Part shown: piece by piece, positions 25,243 through 36,310 of the stretch | How positions within the stretch are numbered: the first letter of the stretch is position 1 | Layout: the number at the start of each line of letters is the position of its first letter | Assembly (NCBI GenBank): GCA_003024785.1 | Contig: PUQB01000022.1 | Span: 504,001-568,000, forward strand | Reading direction: 5' to 3' | Length of the DNA stretch: 64,000 bases | Source: Selaginella tamariscina | Lineage: Eukaryota; Streptophyta; Lycopodiopsida; Selaginellales; Selaginellaceae | The notes under the pieces: model-generated | The model's input: only the letters and a program-made list of their open reading frames with translations | What the model was told of the DNA's origin: nothing | Databases searched by the model: none | Position numbers and translations under genes: made by a program

Positions 25243-26559
25243 GTTCACTGGCTTCCTAGGGTTTTCCACCCTAACTCACAACCTAATTTGGATATCCTTT
25301 TAGACACAGTAATAAATAGTTTACTAATTGTGTGTGTGTGATTCTATATTAAGAAGTATATAAAGACTTGTATAAATACTGTTTATGTTATAATATAAAA
25401 TAATTTATATAATAGATGCAGTTGTATCGATATTTTTAGTATATAAGTACCTTTGTGTATGTGCGCGCGAGAGTGTGTGTGACTCAAATATGTCCAACTC
25501 TATATATTATAGCAAATATATAAAACTTAAACGATGATAAAATTATAAATGCCTTGTATGGTATTATGTGTACTAATATAATTATCTTATCAAATTGATT
25601 TACTATTATTAGCATGCTAATTATATTATATTATATTAATAATACTATTTCTTACCAGATGCTTGTAAGTTTGACATGACTTTCTCAGATGTTTACCAAT
25701 TGCACTCCTCTTATCAGCTTGGTGCGATTCCCCACAGTTAAAAGAGCGTTTCTCTGCATTTAGCATAACATCAGTGTGTGTGTGCGTGTGTGTGAGAAGA
25801 GAGAGAGAGGGAGGGAGAGTAACAAACCTGAGTACTGGTCACTGTGAGAACTGTATATAATCCTTGAAAAAGAAACCAACACGTAAACTACAAGTGGTAA
25901 ATTAATTATAAAAGTATCGTAATTAACTTAGACTCTATGCTGATTTGCGTGTTTTAACAATGGGATAAACCTCCTGTTTAAGCAGTTTAATTGCTGCTAA
26001 TATACCTTGAGCAGTGAGAGTTTACCACAAGAAACTCCTCCACTTTACTAACACCATGTATATGCAAGCCTTAAATCTTCAACTTTGTATAGAACATCTA
26101 AACAATGTATATAGATTTTAAGTATACATTACATATACACAATCACACACATTACATACACACACTCTATATATACTAAAATATATATAGTCTGAATGTT
26201 ATTTTTAAACTTGAGCAATTAATTGAAACTTACATTACTCCTTAATGTAAATTTATATGAAGTCTTCAATTGTTTTTATTTTTTAAAAATTAAATTCAAA
26301 ATTTAAAAGAATGAAACTTATAAACTTACTTGACTAAAACAAAAAGGTTAGAATATTAAATTAAACTAAGTGAAAAAATAATTACTTAAAATATATATGT
26401 TTGTTTTCTAGAGTATACTGCATGCAGTATATACACACATGCATACAGTAAATACTTCATGTTATTCTTCCCTCTCACTCTTTTGACTCAGAGTAGTTAT
26501 AACTTGTCAATCTAGGTCAACCCCCTAGAGTTAGATAATGGCCTGGTTGACGAGAAATA
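25243..26559. other. AT-rich spacer upstream of the second gypsy element
   Basis: No gene is seen. Short GT/GA microsatellites occur near 25770-25820. The expected 5' LTR and primer site of the gypsy element that begins near 26560 could not be identified here. Confidence 0.5.
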
Positions 26560-27717
26560 ATGATGGATGCCCTTAATAAACTTCGAGAGGATGTTTTAGG
26601 ATTGAACAATCGAATCGATAATGTTGTTGTTTATGTATGTTATCCAAACATTATAAGTTAGGTTGCATGGAGCATTGTTAACTTATGCATTAAGTTCGTT
26701 TGAATTAAATTCTTCAACAAAAGTAGATGGTGGAGGTCCCAATAAGTTCAAGCCGATCAAACTTTCGGATTTCATGGGTTCAAAGGATTACAAGATTCTG
26801 GATGATTGGTTGTAAGTTATTTCGAGGTCGCTTCTGTGAGAAAGACACAAAAGAAGAAGTTAAGACTTGGTGGCAGATTGTGGAAGGTGAACGTGGATAC
26901 CGAAATAGCTGAAAACACATAAAAAAGAAGATAAAAAAGTAATATATGCTGAATGACCTCGGTTTGCAATTATGTGCTGACTTGGCACTTTGTAACCATG
27001 GAGCTTGGGAAAGTCCAATGGACTATGTTTATCAATTCAAAAGTGTATAGAGTTTGATGCCAAATATGAGTAATGATGAAGCTCGAAGTTGCTTCATAAC
27101 TAGCTTGAATGAAAAGACTCGAAAGGAGATCTTAAGGTACAAGCCAACAAGCTATTAGGAATGTTAAGAGGCAGCACAAAAGGTTGCTTATGACATGTAG
27201 TGAAAAGACTTGTACAATAAAGGCAATGAACCAAAACGTAAACCACATAGTTATCCTCCAAGGTCTAGGTGGAGAGGGTTTGATAGAAGACCAACTCAGT
27301 CACCATCAAATCGAGTGCAAGTTCTTTTGTCGATAGTTCCAAGTTTTCAAACACATCAAGACTCACCAAATTTTGGAAACCGTTAGTTTTACCACCACTT
27401 CAGCATGCCAAGGGTCCGACTCCAAAGTCTACTCCCTCGCAGGTTGCAACCAGAGTTCTAAAATGTCATAATTGTAACAAGCTTGATCATTTTGTTAGAG
27501 AATGTTGGGCATCTTCATAATAATTGGGTTGTTTCAAGGTAATGGTAAAGGAAGTTGTTGAACCTGAAACGCTTGAAGATTCAGAAGATGAGTCAGAAGA
27601 GGTAATGTTGTGCCAGAACAACCTGCCTTATTCACTATTTAAAACAAAACTAACCCTTTGCTATATTTGATAAGAAGGATATGAAAGGACCAAGTTCAAA
27701 TGATGATCGATACTAGA
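26560..27717 (+). mobile_element. Ty3/gypsy element 2, gag part (left of the insertion)
   Basis: A decayed gag region is read in several frames: KPIKLSDFMGSKDYK, a region with SLNEKTRKEIL, then a zinc knuckle CHNCNKLDHFVREC (CX2CX4HX4C) near 27466-27510. It ends in the start of the protease active-site motif (Asp-Thr at 27709-27714), where the 14.5-kb element is inserted. The rest of the retroelement resumes at 42246. Many stops make it inactive. Confidence 0.8.
27714..27717. other. Left target-site duplication (TAGA)
   Basis: TAGA at 27714-27717 recurs at 42242-42245 on the other side of the 14.5-kb element. A minimal reading is a 3-bp AGA duplication. With one copy removed, the gypsy protease frame runs on across the join. 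Confidence 0.75.
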
Positions 27718-27747
27718 AATGCACGTTGTAACTAAAGTGGGCATGAT
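27718..27747. repeat. Left terminal inverted repeat
   Basis: Begins AATGCACG and continues TTGTAACTAAAGTGGGCATG. It pairs with 42212-42241 in inverted orientation. Confidence 0.85.
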
Positions 27748-28006
27748 ACGTGAAAATGGGAATATAAAATAAATTACTAATTAATACTTAAGTTTTAATT
27801 ATTAATTAATCATTTAATTAATATGTAATTAAGCCTTAAATATTAATTAATTAATTAATTAATCCTTCAATAACCTTACTTAGTAAGGAATATTCCTAAA
27901 ATATCTTAGAATATTCATATTATTCTAAAAATAGTTTACAATAATGAAGAAATACTATCAAACATAATTACAAATGAAATCATTTTCTTATCAACATGTT
28001 AATTTT

Positions 28007-29180
28007 TTATAAATACTTTCTTCTATCATACAAAGAAATCTTCATTTTGTCTAAATCATCACTCTCCGGATTAATCAAATCATTTTGGTCAATATCTTGA
28101 TGTTGTTGCCACCACTTAACACTCTCACGAATGCAATTGGGAGTTGCCATCCTTGTTAATACATAAGATGTGATAAGAGAAGGTCTGCATAAAGGCTCAT
28201 CTAAAAACTGACGTTCCTTAAGAATAATATTATAAAGCGCCCGGTTGCTATCCTTCATTTTATAAAATTCAATATCACGAGAAAGAAAAGCTTCAGGAAA
28301 TGTATGATACGGTGGATACTGCTCACAAAAATTTTCGAGATTCTTCTTTCTGAGGCACGTATCCAAGTAGTTCACTAGCTCATCCATGATATCGGTATCA
28401 GAATATGGATCGAAAGTGATTGGATGAATACAAGCAATGTTTTGGTTGAGCATAGCCTTCTGAGGAGAGTCGTCTACTACTAACATATGCGTTCTTCATT
28501 ATCCTTAAGCGACTGATCTCCCCATGAGTCCCAATTATTCTTTCATTCTTGAAGAAGTATGGCTTGCTTTCCTTTCTTATATTGTGAAATTCGAGAGGTT
28601 TATAACATATTCGCTGGTCAAAAATCCAATCTTTACGAATCACCTCTTCTGCAACACTACAATGTTTCTTAAGTAAATTCAACAGCGGTGTTAAGTTATG
28701 AATCTGCATGCATGACCAAATCCCCACAAGCGCACCCATCTCCTTAAGCTTTTGAAAGAGACGATCCAACCCTGGACGAAAAATAATATCATATCGAAAT
28801 TTACCATGACAAGGAATGAAATCTCCTTGTTTGATTTCTTTTTTCTATCCTCGGGCCTTTGTCGATGAAGCAGAACACCATTGACATCCAACAACACAAT
28901 ATGGCCATGAGTAACATGAGATAGCGTTGCCTCTTGAATACTTTGCAAATCACTTGTTTGCTCCCTTTCACATTTATCCGTTGCCACTATCGTTGCCTAT
29001 CCCTTCATCATTTAATTGTACATCATCCTTACAAGATTCAGATATTGCATGCGCTGAAGAAATTGATTTCGGAATTGAAGCCAATAAAAATGATGATGAA
29101 GTGGCCCCCATGGTAACGATGTTTTGAGCTGCATTATTATCCATTTCCTGCATGAACTCTGTCATTCTGACATGTGGCAC
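28007..29180 (-). CDS. FCP1/NIF-like HAD phosphatase carried by the element
   Basis: A leftward gene with the HAD phosphatase order of the FCP1/SCP family. Motif I is IVLLDVNGVLLHR near 28895, where the usual DxDGT/V reads DVNGV, keeping the first Asp but replacing the second with Asn. Next come FRPGLDRLFQKLKEMG, a motif II-like GIWSC, and LLVVDDSPQKAMLN near 28470 as motif IV. The protein ends with a basic, aromatic-rich tail (WWQQHQ). An acidic Ser-rich N-terminus precedes the domain. FCP1-like enzymes remove phosphate from proteins such as the RNA polymerase II tail; the Asn may reduce catalysis. The frame shifts near 28825 and 28490, with conserved sequence on both sides. The start is uncertain; the ATGs at 29180 and 29165 are both possible. 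Confidence 0.72.
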
Positions 29181-29437
29181 AAGAAATTGTCGCCAAACCC
29201 CTCTCTTACCTCATGGCAATGCTGAAAATCCATGTTCTCAATTATTTCATTACATCTGCAAAATGATAATTAGCTGACCTTAAAATTATCAAGGTATATT
29301 ATTTACCTTGTTAATGTGTGACCCATGTTTGAACTAAAAGCTTCATTAATCCTTGAGAATTTATTTTCTGTACAAATATAAAAGAAATATACAAAAATGC
29401 CTTATGTTACACTCATTTACAACTATTCACTCTATCA

Positions 29438-29761
29438 TCAATTCATTATCAATTCTTCTTCGCTATTACCTTCTGAGTGAGGCGAAGAAGGTCTAAGCCG
29501 CTTGTGAGATGGTTCAAGATCTTCTGCATCTTCTATTGATGTTTCCATGGGTCCTGGAGTGTGCGAATGTTCTGTACTCCTCGAGATAACTTCCGGTCTA
29601 ATATCTGATTGAAGTTCGTTCTCAGACTCCGAGATTGAACCAGATTCACCTTCAGAGCTATCGCACTTATCTGGAGGGAACTTTCTCAAATACGCCTTTA
29701 TGGAATCGTTGGGGTACTCAGTTGAGACCCAATCTATCCACTTGTTCAGGTCCTCAACCAT
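29438..29761 (-). CDS. Acidic, Ser/Glu-rich ORF of unknown function
   Basis: An ORF of 107 codons: a short structured start (EDLNKWIDWVSTEYPNDS) then a low-complexity tail rich in Ser and Glu with a basic patch HKRLRPSS. It lies between the HAD phosphatase and the next leftward gene and may be a separate gene or the C-terminal exon of that gene after a frameshift. No family is recognised. Confidence 0.4.
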   Translation of the reverse strand: MVEDLNKWIDWVSTEYPNDSIKAYLRKFPPDKCDSSEGESGSISESENELQSDIRPEVISRSTEHSHTPGPMETSIEDAEDLEPSHKRLRPSSPHSEGNSEEELIMN

Positions 29762-29813
29762 GGTCTTATCCTTTCAACGGCAAACACACATGTATGCCGA
29801 AGGTAACACTCCT

Positions 29814-31378
29814 TCAAGACGGACCCCCTAGTGCAGTAGTCAAAAACCCACGCATCACTGTGAGGACCCCTATCAAGTTGACGATGCTCCGTGCCGCTTG
29901 ACTTGTAATGTTTGGATAACGTACATTGCCGAATACGTCACTCATACCTATCGGTGTATCGGATGGAGGTTCAGGGCCGTTGGAGTGCAAACAGATGCCT
30001 GGCCAGTCATTTGGAAGCTTGAAATTGTTTGGCGCATTCCTAACAACCAAGTGAACAACGTATCAATGCACTTGGGATTAGCATCGTTCATATAAAATCC
30101 TGTCCAACGATGTCTATTCTTCTTGGCGAAGGCGAAGGCAAAAGTATCGGTGACATGAGCAAGAATCAAGAAATAAATACCTGAAAAAGTAGGTATCAGT
30201 GAAGAGCGCAAGCATGAATTCAATAATAAATACCTTCTATGTATATGCTTGCACGGCTAAGTTTCTCCACCAGATCCTCTAGTGCCCTATCTGTCGAAAG
30301 ATTTTTTGACACCCGCCGATCCATCACGAACAATTGAAACGGTTTCCTACAAGCAGTGATGTTACCCCATAAAGTCTCCGAATCTAACAACAAACATCTG
30401 TAGGGCTTGTCGTGATTCGTAGCATCCTCCTTTATAAGGTTCAATTCGGTTCTCCGCTGCTGAAGGACTGCCATAAGAGAAGGCGTCATCCCAATGTTCT
30501 CCTTTTTGGCGTTGGCGTGCAATAGATTCTTGCCTAGATCTTCCGATTGGTTCACCCATTCGACAAGCATATCATCGTTCGTCACATGCAAATATTTGCT
30601 GACCTCTTCATATGTTGAAGTCGAGGTCCAACCCAGTTTGTGGCAGTGTATTCCCAACCACTCCTTGAAATGCCTGACCGTCTTCAACTCCATTGCCTTG
30701 AGATGAAAAGGAGAGGTTGGGCTGCTGTTATTAATTTGTAGTTTGCCATCGATCACCAAATCAGCCAAGACTTCCATCTCCTCCATCGTTGTTCCATTTA
30801 AAGGCTTCAACCATGTGAGCTTGAAATCGTTGTCTACATCCTTTGTAGATTGAACAGACTTAGCCTTCGGCGTCTTACTGGGTTTCTTTGCAGACTTTTC
30901 TGAGGGCTCCCCTTCACTTGTCTGCTTCTTCTTCAGTGTTCCTTTTGAAAAGGATTCCATAATCCCCAACCATTTGGCAAAGATCCTATCTTCGGGGCAA
31001 GAAATCAACATCATCAGAAAGGATGTTTCCTTCCCGCCCACCTGGGCAAAATCAACTGCTGCAATTTCTTCAACTCTCTGAGGAAAAAGACAGATTAATA
31101 TACCGGCGAGATAAATCCCGCCCAAACAATTTGCTTACCCGGTATTCCGCAGATTGTGTATTCCCTGCGGTAGCTCTTTGTGGTCGCTGAAGAGATTCCC
31201 ACACGGCTCGCGTGTGTTTAAACTTCTCCCATATTTTGCTGTTGTAGTGGTTGGTGTCGGCAGCGTCCCATTCCGCCGATAACTTATGGTACTGCTCGAT
31301 TGTGAGATTCGGCTTAGCTAAAAACGCCGATCTTTTTGTCAGCTTCTCACGGGTATGCTCGGAAAGTTTTGTTGCCAT
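29814..31378 (-). CDS. Unrecognised element protein with coiled, Lys-rich middle
   Basis: Exons are 31378-31137 (starts MATKLSEHTREKLTKRS), about 31080-30230 and 30191-29814. Intron 1 joins SAEYR to RVEEIAAVDF by GT-AG splicing. Intron 2 (donor after IYIEG) leads to YFLILAHVTDTFAFA. The N-terminal 80 residues look helical (IEQYHKLSAEWDA). A Lys/Ser-rich linker near residues 130-165 is followed by a globular part with KEWLGIHCHKLGW, CLLLDSETLWGN and DRRVSKNL. A frameshift near 30085 precedes NAPNNFKLPNDWPGICL. I recognise no family. Intron 1 contains a variant of the element's palindrome (GGCGAGATAAATCCCGCC, 31106-31123). Role unknown; regulation or transposition is possible from context only. 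Confidence 0.6.
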
Positions 31379-31418
31379 CGTTCCTTTGTTGTGTTCTCGA
31401 GAAGTCGTTGGGCTGCCG

Positions 31419-32531
31419 TTATTGTGTGCTGGCCACTAATGATGTAGTACTTGATAGATTTTTATTCTCCGTCTGAATCTTCATGAGTTGTTCTGGTGTT
31501 GTGATCCAGACTTTGTCAGCGCCCTTCCTTCTTTCATAGTATGGACACAAAACAGCATTATGTGGAACGGTATAAGAATTGTCGTCCTTCATCTTCTCCA
31601 TGAGCTCAGCTACACGTTCCTGGTTGAGTGGCCTGTAATTGAAGTTTGGGTTGACGCTGCAATATTTAACCCTACAAGGATAAATCTTATCATCCAACAT
31701 CATTTCCTTGTGACTTATTGCAGCATGAGATGCCACAGGTGCAGCTGACAAAACGATTGATGATTTTCTTTTGCGATCCGAATCAACATGTGTGATCCCC
31801 GACTGCAGCTGTTCTAGTGTTCTCGGCACACTCTTCCAGCTCCCAAGCTCCTAAGCAAATTGAACGTGATCTGTAGAGAACCTGAGACCGAGCCACCTCT
31901 CAATCTCCATTATGATGTCGCTGTGTTCTTCTTCAATGTGAAGAGGGAAGATTGCTCCACTTGCTGATTTTCTGTATTGTGAAGCAATATCTCCTGACAA
32001 TACACCTACTCGATGAGTCTGAAGATTTCGAAGTAGACATCCAGATGGATCCCCTCCATAGATGGGCTTTCGTTGAGTTGAAGAAGAACTCCAAGGTCAA
32101 CATCATTAGTGAACACGTGAACGTCATTATCCACAAGTCGACAAAACCACCCGAAATTAATGTTGTAACTGACGACCTCTGGATCCGAGAACGTGACATT
32201 GGATGGAACAAGGCATATGTCGAGATCGTCCAATCTGGGTTCGCAGCCTGCTTTCGGGTGCTTGACTAGCGAATCTACTTTCCATTGTTTTGCTTGTCCA
32301 TGAGATGTGACAGAGGTTAATTTGACAGCAGCCATGGTTGCTCCAATGCGCTTCCCATTTATCTTAAAATATGGCCAAGTTGATTCCAGAATCCCCCTGC
32401 CCATCTCTTCTCCTGCTCTTGTCTTTAATGTCACCTCAATTCCACATCTGAATACAAAAATGATTAGTTCAAGTATCCGAGTATAACAGATTTTATTTTA
32501 ATTCTTACCCAGAATTTGACGACGACTCCAT
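31419..32531 (-). CDS. Element protein with possible ParB-like segment
   Basis: The ATG at 32531 opens a short exon (MESSSNSG), spliced across an intron to CGIEVTLKTRAG at about 32448. The first part (ESTWPYFKINGKR, KVDSLVKHPKAG, NINFGWFCRLV) has no known relative. A stop appears at LIE (about 32006), but a shifted frame runs on with SASGAIFPLHIEEEH to a TAG at about 31853. The next open stretch contains NYRPLNQERVAELMEKMK near 31640, which resembles the start of ParB/sulfiredoxin-fold domains (P-x-x-x-x-R-V-x-x-L), then VLCPYYERRKGADKVW. One gene with a shift and a TAG, or two adjacent genes, both fit. The ParB relation is only motif-level. Its promoter side carries the hairpin and palindrome array 1. 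Confidence 0.5.
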
Positions 32532-32674
32532 ACTAATGACTCGATCTCCTTGTTTGATCAAATCGTCCTTCTGCAAAATAATACACTATGAATAAAATAT
32601 ATATAAAAACGCACACACACTTGTATAAACCCGAATATACAAAAATAATACACAGAGAGAAGTAGACGTAATTA

Positions 32675-32759
32675 ACTGTCCGAAGCTCACATTTGTGTTA
32701 GTGCAAAAGAAAGATAACATTTCGTTTTAGAACCACCACAAATGTGAGCTCTGGACAGT
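32675..32759 (-). repeat. Near-perfect hairpin upstream of the leftward genes
   Basis: Arms 32675-32697 and 32737-32759 pair at about 21 of 23 positions (ACTGTCC, then two differing bases, then AGCTCACATTTGTG) around a 39-nt loop. It lies about 150 bases upstream of the first leftward ATG. Confidence 0.85.
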
Positions 32760-32873
32760 TTTACATAGATTCCTAGCTTTTACTCGAAATATTATGATAA
32801 GATGATAAAAGTAAATAAAATGAGATATGCAACTTATATATACTAATACACATATATATTCACATGGAAGGTG

Positions 32874-34272
32874 CGGCGGGATTAATCTCGCCACCCCTTC
32901 AATGCCTCCTGAAAGAGTGGGCGGGATTAATCTCGCCACCTTTCTGGAGGCCTTGAACGGGAGTGCGGAATTAATCTTGCCACCCTTCTCGGTCTCAGAG
33001 AGAACTGGGCAGGATTTATTTCTCACACCCCTTCAGTGACTCCAGAAAGGGGCGGGATTAATCTCGCCCACCATGTAAGGATGGTTAAATGAATTTCCCC
33101 ACCTTCCCAATTCTCTCCATTGGTATGTTGAAAACCTTCTACGTCTCAGACAGAAACGTTTGGGATTGGTCCGACTCACCAATGGAGAAAAAAAGAAGGG
33201 TGGCGGGATTCATTCCTCCAACAGGCATTGAAGACTCGGCGGGATTAATCCCGCCGCCCAGGGCCTTCACTCGGTCCCTATGCGGCGGGATTAATCCCGC
33301 CGGACGCCAATTCCCTGCGCGGAATCGGGCGGGATTAATCCCGCCGCCTAGGCACTTCAGGCAGGCCAATGGCGGCGGGATAAATCCCGCCCGATTCGCA
33401 GGGAATTGGCGTCCGGCGGGATTAATCCCGCCTCCCAGGCCCTTCACTCGGGCCTTAGTCGGCGGGATTAATCCCGCCGAACGCCAATGCCCTGTGCGAA
33501 ATCTTGCGGGATTAATCCCGCCGCCTAGGCCCTTCAGGCAGGCCAATGGCGCGGATAAATCCCGCCCGATTCCGCGCAGGGCATGCGTACGCGGCGGGAT
33601 TAATCCCGCCCACCATGTAAGGGATGGTGAAATTAATCCCACCACCCTTCTCAGTTCCCTCCATTGGTATTTTGTAAACCTTCTCCGTCTCAGACAGAGT
33701 TAGTCGGGATTGATTCAACATACCAATGGAGGAAAAAAGAAGGGTGGCGGATTAATCCGCCACCGGGTAATGAAGGTTCGGAGAGACTAATCCCGCCGCC
33801 CTCTCGTAAATCATGCGCTCACACATATATATTGGCTGCGGCATTTTGAACAGGGATGGGTGGGGGCGGGATTAATCCCGCCGCTTATATCCTGCGGAAG
33901 TGCCTGAGCGGCGGGATTAATCCCGCCGCCCTCCGCGAAGGGCATGAGCGTGGGGCCGGATTAATCCCGCCGTTCATGTCCTGCGTGAATTCCCTGGGCG
34001 GGGGATTAATCCCGCCGCCTTACGCGCAGGACATGTCATGCAGGCTCTTCGGTTAGCCTTCCGTGCAGGATCTTTCATGCAGGCTCTTCGGTTAGCCTCA
34101 TGAGCGGCGGGATTAATCCCGCCGCCCATCCCCTGTAAATGCCCTGCGCGGAATCCGGCGGGATTAATCCCGCCCATTAGGGCCTTCACACAGGCCATTG
34201 CCGGCGAGATAAATCCCGCCGCATTCCGCGCAGGGCATGGGTGAGCGGCGGGATTAATCCCGCCGCTCGAGG
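32874..34272. repeat. Palindrome array 1 (GGCGGGATTAATCCCGCC)
   Basis: Twelve exact GCGGGATTAATCCCGC cores and about fifteen variants (TAAAT centre, CTCGCC right half, or single losses) are spaced mostly 25-60 bases apart. Spacers recur in forward and inverted form (ACGCCAATTCCCTGCG, GGCCTTCACTCG, AGGCCAATGG), building larger hairpins. An approximately 90-bp block with CCATTGGTAT and CGTCTCAGACAG occurs twice, at 33118 and 33659. Reading frames here give GGINPA and AGLIPP repeats on both strands because the unit is palindromic; they are not treated as genes. Confidence 0.95.
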
Positions 34273-34981
34273 CTTAGCGTGTGTGAGAGATAAATTAATA
34301 AAATAAAAAATTATACAGACACATATATATATGTGTGTTGTATATATATATATATATATGTATGTAGTATGTATGTTAGGATGTACGTGTGTGTGCAAGA
34401 GATAGATAATAAATAAATATACAGTACTGGTACACATAATATATGTGTACATAGTGTTATATCGTGGTATGCGTTGAGCGAAACAAATAAAATCATACAG
34501 ATAAACAACACACACACACAATATATATACACAGGAGTGTGCGTGTGTGTGCGAAAGATAAAACTAATAAATAAATAAAATTATACAGATAAACAACACA
34601 CATATATATGTGTGTATATAATATATAATCCATAGAGAAAGAAGAGAGATCTGTGAATATATAAGCAATATATATAAACTAGTGTTGTATGTATGTATAT
34701 ATGTATATAGGTATATATATATGTGTATATGTATATTGTGTGTATGCGTGTGTGAGCGAAACAAATAAAATCATACAGATAAACAAACAAACACACACAC
34801 ACACACATATACATACACAGGAGTGTGCGTGTGTGTGCGAGAGATAAAACTAATAAATAAATAAAATTATACAGATAAACACACACATATATATATGTGT
34901 GTATATAGATATATAACCCATATGAATATATAAGCATATATATAAACTAGTGTTGTATACTATTTGTTAATATGCATTGAT

Positions 34982-35040
<59 letters not shown>

Positions 35041-35395
35041 TGTTAAAGCAGTGTGCGTGTGTGTGGGAGAGATAGATCAATAAAAAAAAATTTACAGATA
35101 CTGGTACACATAATATATGTTTATGTATATAGGTATATATATATGTGTGTATATGTATATCGTGTGTATGCGTGTGTGAGCGAAACAAATAAAATCATAC
35201 AGATAAACAAACACACACCCACACACACATATACATACACAGGAGTGTGCGTGTGTGTGCGAGAGATAAAACTAATAAATAAATTTATACGCACACTCCT
35301 ATACATATATACATACATACACACAACACACACACACACACACAGAGATCTCACTGTGTGCACAGCCGCCGCCGCCGATTTCACAAGCCGCCGCC
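34273..35395. repeat. Tandem microsatellite block in the element centre
   Basis: Repeated units of about 230-300 bases mix TA/TG/CA microsatellites with a shared core (AACAAATAAAATCATACAGA, GAGTGTGCGTGTGTGTGCGA). At least four unit copies run from 34300 to 35300. A (TA)n(TG)n tract stands at 34982-35039. ORFs of alternating His-Thr or Tyr-Ile are artefacts. Confidence 0.9.
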
Positions 35396-36310
35396 TCTTG
35401 AAACCCTAAGAATATACCTAAACCCTAAAGGAATTAAATATATATATTAACCCTAATAGAATATTCCTTCTGAGAATATACTTAAACCCTAAAAAGAATA
35501 AAATATAGATTCGCCCTAAACGAATATTCTTTCATTATATTATTAGCGCGTGCGTGTGCGTGGGTGTATCACATACACCCCAAAAATATAAATCATGCAG
35601 GGATTTAACATGTGTGTGTCCATGAGAGTGTTAAAGTTTCATGTGTATCAATACATACATACACATTGCATATATTAATACACATAATATATACATACAC
35701 ACGTGTATACACACAGACATATATACATATTACATGGGTTTAGGGTTTAGGGTTTTGGATTTAGGATGGATCATGCATGGTGTGTATGTATGAGAGAAGA
35801 GAGAGTGTTGAAAAATTATTTTTGTACACATTGCATATATTAGTACACATATATACTTACACATATTATACACAGATATACATACATAGTATATGAGAGA
35901 AGAGAGACAGTACATATTATGGATCATGCATGTGGTGTATTATACACACAGACATACATACATATTAGTACATAATATTAGAGAGACCGAGTACATATTA
36001 TAGATCATGCATGGTGTGTATGTTTGAGAGAAGAGAGACAGTACATATTAACATGGATCATGCATGGTGTGTATGTATGAGAGAAGACAGAAAGTACACA
36101 TATATACATACAGAGTACACATATATACATGCACACGTGTATACACACAGACATACATACATATTACATGAGTAAATTCATTGTGTTACATATTAGGGTT
36201 TAGGGTTTTAGGTTTAGGATGGATCATGCATGGGTGTGAAGAGAGAGTGTTGAAAAATTATTTTGTACACACATGTATACACAGGGTTTAGGGTTTGCTC
36301 CCAACAAGCT
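35396..36310. repeat. Interspersed telomere-like motifs and degenerate tandem repeat
   Basis: AAACCCTAA-type motifs recur at 35402, 35421, 35484 and, reversed as TTTAGGG, at 35739-35757, 36195-36210 and 36286. Between 35760 and 36250 a unit with GGATCATGCATGG and GAGAGAAGAGAGACAGTAC repeats at least five times. These are interspersed, so not a telomere. Confidence 0.8.

Noticed and set aside
33089-34056. Proline/glycine repeat proteins (GGINPA, AGLIPP) on both strands
   Set aside because: They are forced by translating a palindromic repeat in any frame. Every strand gives the same peptides and there is no codon or splice support.
32874-34272. CRISPR-like array of regular repeats
   Set aside because: The unit is a full palindrome, spacing is irregular, spacers recur in inverted form, there are no cas genes and the DNA is eukaryotic.
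34186-35409. Tyr/Ile/His/Thr-rich ORFs
   Set aside because: Translations of TA, TG and CA microsatellites.
35396-36310. Interstitial telomere
   Set aside because: TTTAGGG-type motifs are scattered singly or in pairs, not in a tandem array.
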